Source: CBDUWP01 sp965370955 (GTDB taxonomy: Bacteria; Planctomycetota; Phycisphaerae; Sedimentisphaerales; Anaerobacaceae). From it: a stretch of DNA of 22,095 nt. A program made the translations under genes and the position numbers. Positions within the stretch are counted from its first letter, which is position 1. Each line of letters starts with the position of its first letter. Location of the stretch: positions 1 to 22,095 of the forward strand of contig CBDUWP010000012.1 of NCBI GenBank assembly GCA_965370955.1. The letters are read 5' to 3'. Below, piece by piece: positions 15,405 to 22,095 of the stretch. The notes under the pieces were generated by a model. The model was not told the origin of the DNA. It ran no database searches and saw only the letters and a program-made list of their open reading frames with translations.

Positions 15405-16337
15405 TCAATCTGCAAATAATGTTTGTAAGGATTTTGAACTACTAAGATTCGTGACTCGTATCTTGCGATCAATCCTCCGCATAAGGCCTGTCAAAACTCG
15501 CGACGGGCCAAGCTCATAAAATTTGGCTAGGCCATCGTCAAGCAATCGCTCCATGCAAGTTTGCCACAATAATGGCGAGGTCAACTGCTGAACAAGGCTT
15601 GTCTTAATGTCGCTAGAGTCATTATAATATTCGGCGCTGATGTTGGCTATGACTTTTACGGAATCTGGATTCTTTATGTCACAGTCGTCCAAAGCTTTAG
15701 CTAAATCGCTAGCAGCAGAGTCCATCAAACTCGTGTGAAATGCGCCGGCAACGGCAAGAGGAATCGCCTTGATAGCTCCAAAACTTTCAGCTAGTTCGGC
15801 GGCTCTTTGGCAAGGGGCTTTTTCGCCGCTGATGACGATTTGGCCGGGACAATTGAAGTTGACAGCTGACAAAATCTGGCCTTGACCGGCCTGTTGGCAT
15901 AATTTCTGGGTCTTTTCGGCATCGAGGCCGATGATGCTGACCATTGTGCCTTCTGTTGCGTCTGCGGCAGCTTGCATGGCTTGGCCTCTTTTTTGAACCA
16001 AACAAAGGCCGTCCGCAAAGTTTAACAAGCCAGCTGAATATAACGCGCTGTATTCACCCATGCTAAGGCCTGCGGAAATATCAGCAGTAAGGGCTGGTTT
16101 GTTGGTTTTGATTACTTCAAGAATCGCGGCTGACATTGTGAAAATCGCAGGCTGGGAAAAAGTTGTACTGTTTAATTTCTCCACCGAACCGTCAAAGCAC
16201 AGTGACTTCATGTCATAACTCAACAGATCGCTTGCCTGATCAAATATGGAATCGGCCTCTGGGAAATCATGGCAAATATCTTTGCCCATGCCAACCGATT
16301 GAGCGCCTTGACCGGGAAATAAAAAGGCTGTCTTCAT
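15405..16337 (-). CDS. fabD: Malonyl-CoA:ACP transacylase
   Basis: FabD moves malonyl groups from coenzyme A to ACP and supplies the two-carbon donor for FabH and FabF. The 310 residues have FPGQGAQ at 7-13, the nucleophile Ser92 in GLSMGEY (most relatives have GHSLGE, so His is Leu here), Gln-rich CPGQIVISG near 163-171 and the catalytic His201 in AGAFHTSLM. The His-to-Leu change beside the nucleophile is known in part of the family and does not remove a catalytic residue. ATG 16337 has a weak GGAT ribosome site. FabH ends 57 bases upstream. Confidence 0.96.
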   Translation of the reverse strand: MKTAFLFPGQGAQSVGMGKDICHDFPEADSIFDQASDLLSYDMKSLCFDGSVEKLNSTTFSQPAIFTMSAAILEVIKTNKPALTADISAGLSMGEYSALYSAGLLNFADGLCLVQKRGQAMQAAADATEGTMVSIIGLDAEKTQKLCQQAGQGQILSAVNFNCPGQIVISGEKAPCQRAAELAESFGAIKAIPLAVAGAFHTSLMDSAASDLAKALDDCDIKNPDSVKVIANISAEYYNDSSDIKTSLVQQLTSPLLWQTCMERLLDDGLAKFYELGPSRVLTGLMRRIDRKIRVTNLSSSKSLQTLFAD

Positions 16338-16394
16338 ATCAAGAATCCATTCTAAAAAATGTTAACAATCAAAATCTGATGCTGGGCGTTTTTG

Positions 16395-17408
16395 TTAAAA
16401 TTGAATCACGTTTGCGCCCCAAGTCAAGCCAGCGCCAAAGGCAACAAACACAACAACGTCACCTTCTTTGATCTTGCCGCTTCTGTAGCAGTCATTAAAA
16501 GCAATAGGTACAGATGCCGCTGAAGTGTTGCCGTAGTTCTGTATATTAACGAAAACCTTCTCCTTAGGAAGTTTGAGCCGCTTAGCAGCTGACTCAATGA
16601 TTCTGGCGTTCATCTGATGGGATATGAACATACCTATATCTTCGGTTTTTAAATTACAATGGTTAAGGCAGTCAGTGACAGTCTCAACGATACGCCGAAC
16701 TGCCTGCTGATAAACCTCGCGACCCTTAACCTCTATGTAAATATCATTTTCATTTTCCAGCGGTTTGTTCGGAGGATACATCGAGCCATAGGCTTTGCAG
16801 TTTAGGGCTTCCCAACTCGCTCCGTCAGATTTCATTGTGCTGTAAATTATGCCTTTTTCATCTGTGCTTTTTTGGATGACAACGGCGCCTGCGCCATCGC
16901 CAAACAATATACAGCTTGCGCGATCTTTCCAATTGACAATCTTCGTTAAGGTCTCTGCGCCAATCACTAAAGCGTTTTGATATCGGCCGCTCTCAATAAA
17001 CTGCTGGGCGACAGATACGCCGTAAACAAACCCGCTGCAAGCAGCAGCTAAATCGAAAACCCAAGCATTTTTGGCTCCTATATTGCGCTGGACAAAAGCA
17101 GCTGTCGATGGAAATACCATCTCGGGAGTGATCGTAGCAACGATAATTGTGTCGAGCTGATCAGCATTCAATTTGGCCATAGCAAGGGCTTCTTTGGCAG
17201 CTTCGGTCGCTAGAAGAGCAGTGGTTTCTGTGGCAGAGGCAATGTGCCGAGTCTTGATGCCTGTGCGGGTAGTGATCCATTCGTCCGAAGTGTCAACCAA
17301 TTCGGAAAGATCTTCGTTCGTTAAAGTATTAGAGGGGGTGTAAGAACCACAGCCAGTTATCATTGCGCGAAAATCAGGCACGTGGTGCTTGTTGTTATTA
17401 TTGCTCAT
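16395..17408 (-). CDS. fabH: 3-oxoacyl-[acyl-carrier-protein] synthase III
   Basis: FabH starts fatty-acid synthesis by condensing acetyl-CoA (or another primer) with malonyl-ACP. The 337 residues hold the FabH triad: Cys124 in AACSG, His264 in SHQMNARI and Asn294 in NYGNTSAASVP. The TSDEWITTRTGIKTR motif near 40-54 fits as well. The N-terminus carries a polar Asn-rich tail (SNNNNKHH) of about ten residues before the conserved part. ATG 17408 has AAGGA eight bases upstream and overlaps the end of plsX by 11 bases, so translation is coupled. Primer choice (straight or branched) cannot be read from the sequence. Confidence 0.97.
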   Translation of the reverse strand: MSNNNNKHHVPDFRAMITGCGSYTPSNTLTNEDLSELVDTSDEWITTRTGIKTRHIASATETTALLATEAAKEALAMAKLNADQLDTIIVATITPEMVFPSTAAFVQRNIGAKNAWVFDLAAACSGFVYGVSVAQQFIESGRYQNALVIGAETLTKIVNWKDRASCILFGDGAGAVVIQKSTDEKGIIYSTMKSDGASWEALNCKAYGSMYPPNKPLENENDIYIEVKGREVYQQAVRRIVETVTDCLNHCNLKTEDIGMFISHQMNARIIESAAKRLKLPKEKVFVNIQNYGNTSAASVPIAFNDCYRSGKIKEGDVVVFVAFGAGLTWGANVIQF

Positions 17409-18414
17409 CAGGTGTCCTTACCAATGTGTTAGCTAAGTATTCGGTTATCTTTTCGTTAAGACGCAAATTGTAATGTTTGCGGGCTGTCATTATCGCATTG
17501 CAAATGGTTATGCTTTTGCTGGAGCCATGACAGATTAAGGCTGTGCCGTTGACGCCCAAAAGGGGAGCGCCGCCATAGGCATTGTAATCATATTTGTCGT
17601 AAATACGCATCATAATGGGTTTGAATTTCATGGCTAAACGAAGCTTCTCTTGCAATAGCTCGTGCTTGATCGCTTTGAAAAGTCCGCCAACTAAGCCCTC
17701 CGTTAATTTCAAAATGACGTTGCCGACAAAGCCTTCACAAATAACGACATCGCAAATGCCCTTGAAAATGTCACGGCCTTCAATGTTGCCAATGAAATTT
17801 AAATTGGCGTCAGCTTTCAAAAATTCGCGGGTTTTTTTGACAATCTCATTGCCCTTAGCGTCCTCTTTGCCAATACTCATCAAGCCGACTCTAGGATTAT
17901 CTATGCCTATGATATGGCGGGAATAAAGGCTGCTCATGACGGCGTATTGATAAAGATTGATCGGCTTACAGGCAATGTTTGCGCCAACGTCACAAATGGT
18001 GACAGGACCCTCAAAGGTCGGGAAAACAACGGAAATGCCGGGACGGTTGATGCCGGGCAAATTTCGCATTCGCATCTGAAATGCAGCTACACAAGCACCT
18101 GTGTTGCCGGCTGATATGACTGCGTCAACCTTATCTCGCTTGGCGAGCTTGCTCATGACTGATATCGAGCTTTTATGTTTGCTGCGCAAAGACTCTACCG
18201 GAGATTCGTCCATAGCGATTACCTCTGGGGCATCAACTATAGTTATCATGGATTGGTTGAGTTTCTTGGCGGGGATTTTACTTTTTATGAGGTCTTCAGG
18301 GCCAACTAGGACTAATCGATCTTCCTTGTCGAGAAGTGCCGAAGCCGCAACTACTCCTGATATTATTTCATCCGGGGCATTGTCGCCGCCCATCGCATCT
18401 ATTGCAATTCGCAT
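17398..18414 (-). CDS. plsX: Phosphate acyltransferase
   Basis: PlsX turns acyl-ACP into acyl-phosphate, the donor for PlsY in phospholipid synthesis. It is a peripheral membrane protein. The 338 residues start with the signature IDAMGGDNAP (5-14). DESPVESLRSKHKSSI, SAGNTGA, CDVGANIACKP and the C-terminal GAPLLGVNGTALICHGSS are further family blocks. ATG 18414 has an AGGTGG ribosome site at good distance. It follows rpmF by 16 bases and overlaps fabH by 11, placing it in the middle of an rpmF-plsX-fabH unit as in many bacteria. Confidence 0.97.
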   Translation of the reverse strand: MRIAIDAMGGDNAPDEIISGVVAASALLDKEDRLVLVGPEDLIKSKIPAKKLNQSMITIVDAPEVIAMDESPVESLRSKHKSSISVMSKLAKRDKVDAVISAGNTGACVAAFQMRMRNLPGINRPGISVVFPTFEGPVTICDVGANIACKPINLYQYAVMSSLYSRHIIGIDNPRVGLMSIGKEDAKGNEIVKKTREFLKADANLNFIGNIEGRDIFKGICDVVICEGFVGNVILKLTEGLVGGLFKAIKHELLQEKLRLAMKFKPIMMRIYDKYDYNAYGGAPLLGVNGTALICHGSSKSITICNAIMTARKHYNLRLNEKITEYLANTLVRTPDEQ

Positions 18415-18430
18415 ATGCTTTTAGCCACCT

Positions 18431-18616
18431 TTACTCGGAATCCTTGCCGAGTTTGAGTGTTATTTTTGGATTTAAATAGCCGCAACCTTGACAGGCTGTA
18501 TGGGGCAAACGGCTTTGGCCGCACTTAGGACATGTAGAATAATTGACTGGTTTCAGACTGTGATGACTGCGTCTGGTTCTTGTCCTAGTTTTACTGATTT
18601 TTTTTGTTGGTAACAT
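18431..18616 (-). CDS. rpmF: Ribosomal protein L32
   Basis: L32 is a small protein of the large ribosomal subunit. The 61 residues show the basic N-terminus with KKISKTRTRTRRSHH and a zinc ribbon with Cys29, Cys32, Cys42 and Cys45 (CPKC and CQGC). All four cysteines are kept, so this is the zinc-binding form. The ATG at 18616 has GGAG seven bases upstream. It lies 16 bases before plsX and 130 bases behind the small basic protein gene. The pairing of rpmF with plsX is common in bacteria and links ribosome and membrane growth. Confidence 0.96.
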   Translation of the reverse strand: MLPTKKISKTRTRTRRSHHSLKPVNYSTCPKCGQSRLPHTACQGCGYLNPKITLKLGKDSE

Positions 18617-18746
18617 TCTTCTACTCCAAACCTATTATTCGTGAATTAAAGCAGCAAAGGATAAATTAACAGATAGATTTTGTCAAGGGAAAACAATGCC
18701 ACCTTCTTTTGAGAAATTCAGCCTAAATGATGCAGGACAGCAAAAG

Positions 18747-18992
18747 TTATTCACTATCTGCGGAACCGGCGACAGCATCGCCGATGGCTTCACCTTCCTC
18801 ATCGGTCGGAGCCTTCTTCTCCTTTTTCTGTGCGGCTACCTTGCGGTTGGCGACCTTAACTATACCTAAAACAGAATCGCCCTCCTGCCAAGCGTCATTC
18901 TCTATCAGATTCTCTATACGCTCTGTTCTGGTTAAAACATTGCGATGTCTCTGTAATGCGTTTTTTACTTTTAATGAAGGGTCTATGGACAT
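18747..18992 (-). CDS. Small basic protein of the PVC group (TIGR04137-like)
   Basis: This 81-residue protein begins MSIDPSLK, then RHRNVLTRTERIE and W..GDSVLGIVKV, which matches from memory the small basic protein family described in Chlamydiae, Verrucomicrobia and Planctomycetes (TIGR04137). Its function is unknown; a link to the ribosome has been suggested only from gene context and charge. Residues 1-58 are the conserved basic part; residues 60-81 form an acidic Gly/Ala-rich tail that I do not expect in short members. ATG 18992 has AAGGAA upstream. A TATACT (19037-19042, minus strand) lies about 45 bases before the start, without a clear -35 box, and may be the promoter of the rpmF-fab unit. 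The 130-base gap to rpmF has no obvious terminator. Confidence 0.85.
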   Translation of the reverse strand: MSIDPSLKVKNALQRHRNVLTRTERIENLIENDAWQEGDSVLGIVKVANRKVAAQKKEKKAPTDEEGEAIGDAVAGSADSE

Positions 18993-19097
18993 TTTAGGGA
19001 TTCCTTACTGTCTTTACGTCAATATCAAAAACAAAAAGTATAGCTGATAAGCGATGAAATGCTAGGAAAATATGGCGGGTTTTTGAATTATTTTGGG

Positions 19098-19805
19098 CTA
19101 ATCTTGAAATTTCATCCCGTAAACGTCCTCAAAAGCCTTAGGGCCAAAGGATTTGAAACCGGCAGGAGGGCTGTATTTACGGCCTATCTCGATTATTTTC
19201 TGTCGAGCTATGTAGCCGTCATTGCCTTTTTTCGAGGGATTGTTGTATTTTTGATCAGTAACTAAATAGTATCTATTATTTATTTGTCGCAGGTGGCAGG
19301 CGATATTGGCTTTGGCGAAATAATGCTGAACAGGCTCTAATTCTGATCTCAATTTATGGGTCTGGATGACGATTCTGTTTTGGCCGCCTGTGGGGCGGAT
19401 AGGTGAAACGGCTGTTGAGCTAAAATCTTGGCCTGTCGAAGAAGAAACAGATTGAATATCGACAATGTTATCCGAAGCAGGAACTGGGCGAGAAAAGTTT
19501 TGGCCGATACGAAAAGAAGCTAAAATTATTAAAATGATGCCCAAAATGATGGCTATCGCTAATTGATAGGAAACCGATATCTGAATCCGAGATTGAGCCC
19601 AAATCAGCATCTTTGGTTGGCGAGGCCATTTGGGCGATACTTCCTTGTTTGTGTCCTTGTTATCTGTATCCTGATCGATAGACCGATGGCTCTCTGGTCT
19701 GTCCGAGGTGATTGGTTCTAGAATTTGTGTCTCTTGGTGGTCATGCAACTGCAACTGATCTTTACCAAAAACCTCATAAGGAGATTTACTTTTATTTCGT
19801 TTCAT
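19098..19805 (-). CDS. Single-pass membrane protein with SPOR-like C-terminal domain
   Basis: This 235-residue protein has a hydrophilic, charged N-terminal part (1-78), one membrane helix (about 80-98), a Ser/Thr/Pro-rich linker (about 105-143) and a compact C-terminal domain (about 145-225). The order suggests an inner-membrane protein with its tail in the periplasm. The domain begins with an IVIQTHKLRSELEPVQHYF-like strand-helix and has NRYYLVTDQ, like the SPOR or peptidoglycan-binding fold, but the match is weak. ATG 19805 has no strong ribosome site. It ends 105 bases before the small basic protein gene and is divergent from the XylR-like regulator. Function is not assigned. Confidence 0.7.
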   Translation of the reverse strand: MKRNKSKSPYEVFGKDQLQLHDHQETQILEPITSDRPESHRSIDQDTDNKDTNKEVSPKWPRQPKMLIWAQSRIQISVSYQLAIAIILGIILIILASFRIGQNFSRPVPASDNIVDIQSVSSSTGQDFSSTAVSPIRPTGGQNRIVIQTHKLRSELEPVQHYFAKANIACHLRQINNRYYLVTDQKYNNPSKKGNDGYIARQKIIEIGRKYSPPAGFKSFGPKAFEDVYGMKFQD

Positions 19806-19877
19806 AGGTCAGCAAAATAATAAGATTTAATGTTATCTCAGCCCACAGGCTAACAATATCTCTTGTATAGGTTATTG

Positions 19878-19902
19878 AGGAAATTTACAATCAAAATATG
19901 GG
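19878..19902. repeat. 25-base block repeated exactly before both regulator genes, copy 1
   Basis: The block starts AGGAAATTTACAATC and ends AAATATGGG. It is repeated without a mismatch at 21779-21803, at the left end of the duplicated region, about 1.9 kb away. Confidence 0.8.
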
Positions 19903-19967
19903 CTCCATAGGCAATTTTTTTGTTGAACCTTGATTTTGATGACAAATGACGTTAAGATTTTAGGTGA

Positions 19968-20012
19968 TTTGCGAAATTACTGTTTGGTTTGCGAAACCAA
20001 AACTGTTATAAT
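19968..20012 (+). promoter_or_regulatory. Promoter and double TTGCGAAA operator of regulator 1
   Basis: TTTGCGAAA stands at 19968-19976 and again at 19988-19996, exactly 20 bases apart. The second lies in a perfect dyad TTTGGTTT-GCG-AAACCAAA (19983-20001). The -35 box TTGGTT (19984-19989) and a perfect TATAAT (20007-20012) with a 17-base spacer enclose it, so a bound protein would block RNA polymerase. The same arrangement occurs before regulator 2, which argues for self-control or cross-control. Confidence 0.65.
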
Positions 20013-20068
20013 GAACAAAATGCAACGGATTCTGAACTGAAAACACAGTTTACTAGAGATTATTGCCG

Positions 20069-21229
20069 ATGGCTAAGCCTTTGATTATTGCTTTGATGTT
20101 GGACAGGACAAGAACTCATGCTCGAAATAAGGGATTGCTTCTTGGGGTCGCGAAGTATTCGAGAATGCATGGCCCTTGGAGATTTCGCAGCTCACCATTG
20201 AGCTCTATAAATGAAGCCAGTAAGTCTCTTGATTGGATTAGGAAGACCAAGCCTGACGGCATGATTGTTTCCGGTATGGGAGATGAGGAAATGGTGCAAA
20301 GGGCACTCGAATTAAATATCCCTATTGTCGTACACGGTTTATCAATATTTTATGAGAATTATCACTGTCTCACGACTAATAATTATAAGATTGGACAAAT
20401 GGGAGCGGAGCACTTTATCGAAAGAGGATTTAAACATTTTGCCTTTTTTGGATACAATGATTTGTTCTGGTCTAATGATCGCAAAAAAGGGTTTGTAGAT
20501 AGGATTGTTGAGGTCGGATATGACGTGCAGATATATGGATCAGATAAAGGTGATTGTCAAGAGGACAAACATCTTTCGATCGAGGATTGGTTAATATCTT
20601 TGCCAAGGCCTGTCGGACTAATGACTGCTAATGATGATTGCAGCTATGTGATTGCGGAAGCTTGTATGGATCTGAATATAGCTGTGCCGAATAAAATATC
20701 CATACTGGGCGTAGATAATGATAATATGATCTGTGAACTTTCTAATCCTCCCTTAAGCAGTATAAGACTGGATGCCCAAAAGGCTGGTTTTGAAGCGGCT
20801 GAATTGCTCGATAGGGCAATAGCTGGGAAAGCGGAAAAGCCCGAAACTATCATAATGCAGCCGCTTGATATTGTGATTCGTGAGTCAACGGGATTTCTGG
20901 CGGTCAATGATGAGCATGTCATAAAGGCTTTGCTGTTTATTAAAAATAATTCAAAACAAGCAATTCAGGTTAATGATGTGGTTGATGTTGTTCCTATCTC
21001 GCGAAGAAGTTTGGAGCAGAGGTTTAGAAAACTGTTGAAACGATCAATTTTTGACGAAATCCAAAACATTAGAGTTAAAAATGTACGAACAATGCTGATC
21101 GAATCAAATTTGCCAATAGGAAAAATTGCAGTGGCTCTAAATTATTCCAGCATAGAACATATCTCGAGATCATTCAAAAGAGAAGTGGGACTAAGTCCTG
21201 TTAAATATCGTAAGAGATATCAAAGCTGA
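20069..21229 (+). CDS. XylR-like regulator: periplasmic-binding-type sensor plus AraC helix-turn-helix
   Basis: This 386-residue regulator starts with a LacI-type sugar-sensing domain without a LacI DNA-binding head (about 1-270): IIALMLDR, KPDGMIVSG, IPIVVHG, FFGYND, ANDDCSYVIAEACMDLNI, ILGVDNDNMICE and IVIRESTGF. The C-terminal AraC domain (about 285-386) has VPISRRSLEQRFRKLL and the second helix-turn-helix NYSSIEHISRSFKREVGLSPVKYRKR. The layout is that of the XylR family, which activates sugar-use genes, so its ligand is probably a sugar from polysaccharide breakdown. ATG 20069 is preferred over the TTG at 20063; AGAGA lies about 12 bases upstream. A very similar gene begins downstream at 21975. 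No sugar-enzyme gene is visible beside it. Confidence 0.9.
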   Translation: MAKPLIIALMLDRTRTHARNKGLLLGVAKYSRMHGPWRFRSSPLSSINEASKSLDWIRKTKPDGMIVSGMGDEEMVQRALELNIPIVVHGLSIFYENYHCLTTNNYKIGQMGAEHFIERGFKHFAFFGYNDLFWSNDRKKGFVDRIVEVGYDVQIYGSDKGDCQEDKHLSIEDWLISLPRPVGLMTANDDCSYVIAEACMDLNIAVPNKISILGVDNDNMICELSNPPLSSIRLDAQKAGFEAAELLDRAIAGKAEKPETIIMQPLDIVIRESTGFLAVNDEHVIKALLFIKNNSKQAIQVNDVVDVVPISRRSLEQRFRKLLKRSIFDEIQNIRVKNVRTMLIESNLPIGKIAVALNYSSIEHISRSFKREVGLSPVKYRKRYQS

Positions 21230-21270
21230 ATTATCCAATCAATCGTTCAAAGCCTTAGCATTGGCGAAAT

Positions 21271-21305
21271 AAAAAAAAGGCGACAACTTAACAGTTGCCG
21301 CCTTT
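21271..21305 (-). terminator. Rho-independent terminator of the minus-strand secreted peptide
   Basis: AAAGGCG (21276-21282) pairs with CGCCTTT (21299-21305), and after one mismatch CAACT (21284-21288) pairs with AGTTG (21293-21297) around TAAC. On the minus strand eight T follow, so termination is strong in that direction. On the plus strand no T run follows, so it may only weakly stop regulator 1. Confidence 0.75.
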
Positions 21306-21367
21306 GAATCTGCTAAACTATCAATGCCCACTAAGGAGCTGTTATCTGTCCTGCAATGTAATCACGC

Positions 21368-21583
21368 TCAGCACGAATCGTAACTGGGCTTTTCGCCTTC
21401 GGTATTCTTCGATGGTCGATACCAGTTTTCTCCAGCTGACCATAAATGATTACCAGTGCCTGTGCCAATCGCCCAGCCGTCACTCCAGAGGTGATGCCTG
21501 TAATTATCTCTAGCTCCAAAAACTGAGCTAGAGATGTTGACAATAAACAGTAAAAAAAAAATAGTATAAAATCTTTTGGCCAT
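21368..21583 (-). CDS. Short secreted peptide, possibly the remnant of a larger exoprotein
   Basis: This 71-residue frame starts at ATG 21583 with a strong AAGGAG eight bases upstream. Residues 1-23 are a clear signal peptide (MAKRFYTIFFLLFIVN, cleavage perhaps near SSSVFGA). The rest has the tryptophan/glycine pattern HHLWSDGW...NHLWSAGENWYRP, which resembles the start of large secreted or anchored Planctomycetes exoproteins, followed by a stop after DSC. No export tail such as PEP-CTERM is seen. The stop at 21368 lies 62 bases before a terminator, so it may be a real small gene or a decayed one. A run of ten T in the signal-peptide codons could allow slippage. The overlapping frame to 21331 lacks this pattern and is less likely. 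Function is unknown. Confidence 0.5.
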   Translation of the reverse strand: MAKRFYTIFFLLFIVNISSSVFGARDNYRHHLWSDGWAIGTGTGNHLWSAGENWYRPSKNTEGEKPSYDSC

Positions 21584-21778
21584 TGTGAGGACTCCTTAAA
21601 ACAAACCATTAAACTATAACAGCATAAGCTCTAAATAAAACTGAATTTAGTTACACCTATACCCATCGACATTATACCATATTGGGGGAATAGAAGATAG
21701 AGGTAAGTTGCGAAGATTAGAACACACATACACACAATTTGCGTAATTGGCTTGTTGTTTTTAGAAAATAAAAAATTA

Positions 21779-21803
21779 AGGAAATTTACAATCAAAATAT
21801 GGG
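21779..21803. repeat. 25-base block repeated exactly before both regulator genes, copy 2
   Basis: It is identical to 19878-19902 and marks the left end of similarity between the two regulator upstream regions. The bases between it and the operator are clearly more diverged, so its exact conservation suggests a function. Confidence 0.8.
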
Positions 21804-21873
21804 TGTCATAGCCAAAATATTTTTTTTGTTGGGTTTCGACTTTAATGATGGATAGCGTTGAAATCTTTGGTTA

Positions 21874-21918
21874 TTTGCGAAATTATCACTTGGATTGCGA
21901 AAGCATAATTGTTATAAT
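21874..21918 (+). promoter_or_regulatory. Promoter and double TTGCGAAA operator of regulator 2
   Basis: TTTGCGAAA (21874-21882) and ATTGCGAAA (21894-21902) are 20 bases apart, as in copy 1. The -35 box TTGGAT (21890-21895) and TATAAT (21913-21918) are 17 bases apart. The wide dyad of copy 1 is weaker here, which leaves TTGCGAAA as the conserved core. Confidence 0.65.
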
Positions 21919-21974
21919 GAACAAAATGAAGCAGATTTTAAACTGGAAACACTGTTTACTGGAGATTATTACCG

Positions 21975-22095
21975 ATGGGCAAGCCTTTGACTATCGCTTT
22001 GATGCTAAATAAAGCCAGAACTCATGCTCGAAATAGCAGCTTACTTCTTGGGGTTGCAAAATATTCGAGACTGTATGGTCCTTGGATATTTCGCA
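21975..22095 (+). CDS. Second XylR-like regulator, cut by the window edge
   Basis: Forty codons of a second regulator are visible, beginning MGKPLTIALMLNKARTHARN and running to the window end. Thirty of 40 residues match the first regulator, and the upstream region aligns over about 195 bases, so this is a tandem duplicate. ATG 21975 has GGAG ten bases upstream, a better ribosome site than in copy 1. The visible part is the first strand-helix of the sugar-sensing domain; no stop interrupts it. Whether the rest is intact cannot be seen. Changed residues in the first helix (for example DR to NK) may point to a different ligand, but this is only a guess. Confidence 0.85.
   Translation, partial: MGKPLTIALMLNKARTHARNSSLLLGVAKYSRLYGPWIFR

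Larger units (their letters stand above)
21230..21974. other. Stretch between the two regulator genes
   Basis: These 745 bases hold, from left to right, a hairpin terminator (21276-21305), a short secreted-peptide gene on the minus strand (21368-21583), about 190 AT-rich bases with no recognised feature except a possible minus-strand TATAAT near 21673, and then the duplicated upstream region of regulator 2 (from 21779). No other gene was seen. Confidence 0.6.

Noticed and set aside
21331..21609. 92-codon minus-strand frame overlapping the secreted peptide
   Set aside because: It lacks a ribosome site and the W/G pattern; the other frame has a signal peptide and a strong ribosome site.

Overview
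The window looks like chromosomal DNA from a Planctomycetota-type bacterium, most likely the class Phycisphaerae. The clues are inferences from family knowledge: a small basic protein typical of the Planctomycetes-Verrucomicrobia-Chlamydiae group next to rpmF, a bacterial topoisomerase VI A subunit, a divergent RNase HII-like protein, and tandem regulators that join a LacI/XylR-type sensor to an AraC helix-turn-helix. No tRNA, rRNA, insertion sequence, prophage or CRISPR array was seen.

Left part (1-3660, minus strand): a dispersed palindromic repeat at the edge, then ahcY (S-adenosylhomocysteine hydrolase) followed by a six-helix membrane protein with a repeat-rich soluble tail, probably one transcript from a good sigma70-type promoter. 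The ahcY upstream region is divergent with a plus-strand signalling pair and holds three direct repeats spaced 40 and 41 bp apart. The last repeat supplies the -35 box of the plus-strand promoter.

Middle part (3786-11876, mostly plus strand): a pseudo-receiver protein and a pseudo-receiver/GGDEF diguanylate cyclase (coupled genes), a structured intergenic region with a terminator, a lone topoisomerase VI A subunit, a YggS-type PLP-binding protein, a SpoIIE-type phosphatase, an RNase HII-like protein on the minus strand with altered signature residues, and a GT2-GT4 glycosyltransferase fusion. Apart from the adjoining signalling genes these look like separate transcription units.

Fatty-acid block (11883-18992, minus strand): small basic protein, rpmF, plsX, fabH, fabD, fabG, acpP, fabF, closed by a terminator, then a Na+/Ca2+ exchanger. 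This couples phospholipid precursor supply (PlsX), initiation (FabH, FabD), elongation (FabG, FabF) and the carrier (AcpP) with ribosomal protein L32. The layout is the classical bacterial fab cluster, extended upstream by the small basic protein.

Right part (19098-22095): a single-pass membrane protein with a SPOR-like end, then a tandem pair of XylR-like regulators. The second is cut by the window edge. Each regulator has a nearly identical promoter carrying two TTGCGAAA boxes 20 bp apart. Between them lies a short minus-strand reading frame for a secreted peptide, with its own ribosome site and terminator, that looks like the start of a larger exoprotein.

I found no clearly new multi-gene system. 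The strongest leads are the lone topoisomerase VI A, the RNase HII-like protein with a changed GRG motif, the phased repeats, the duplicated regulator/operator module and the structured element at 5472-5560.
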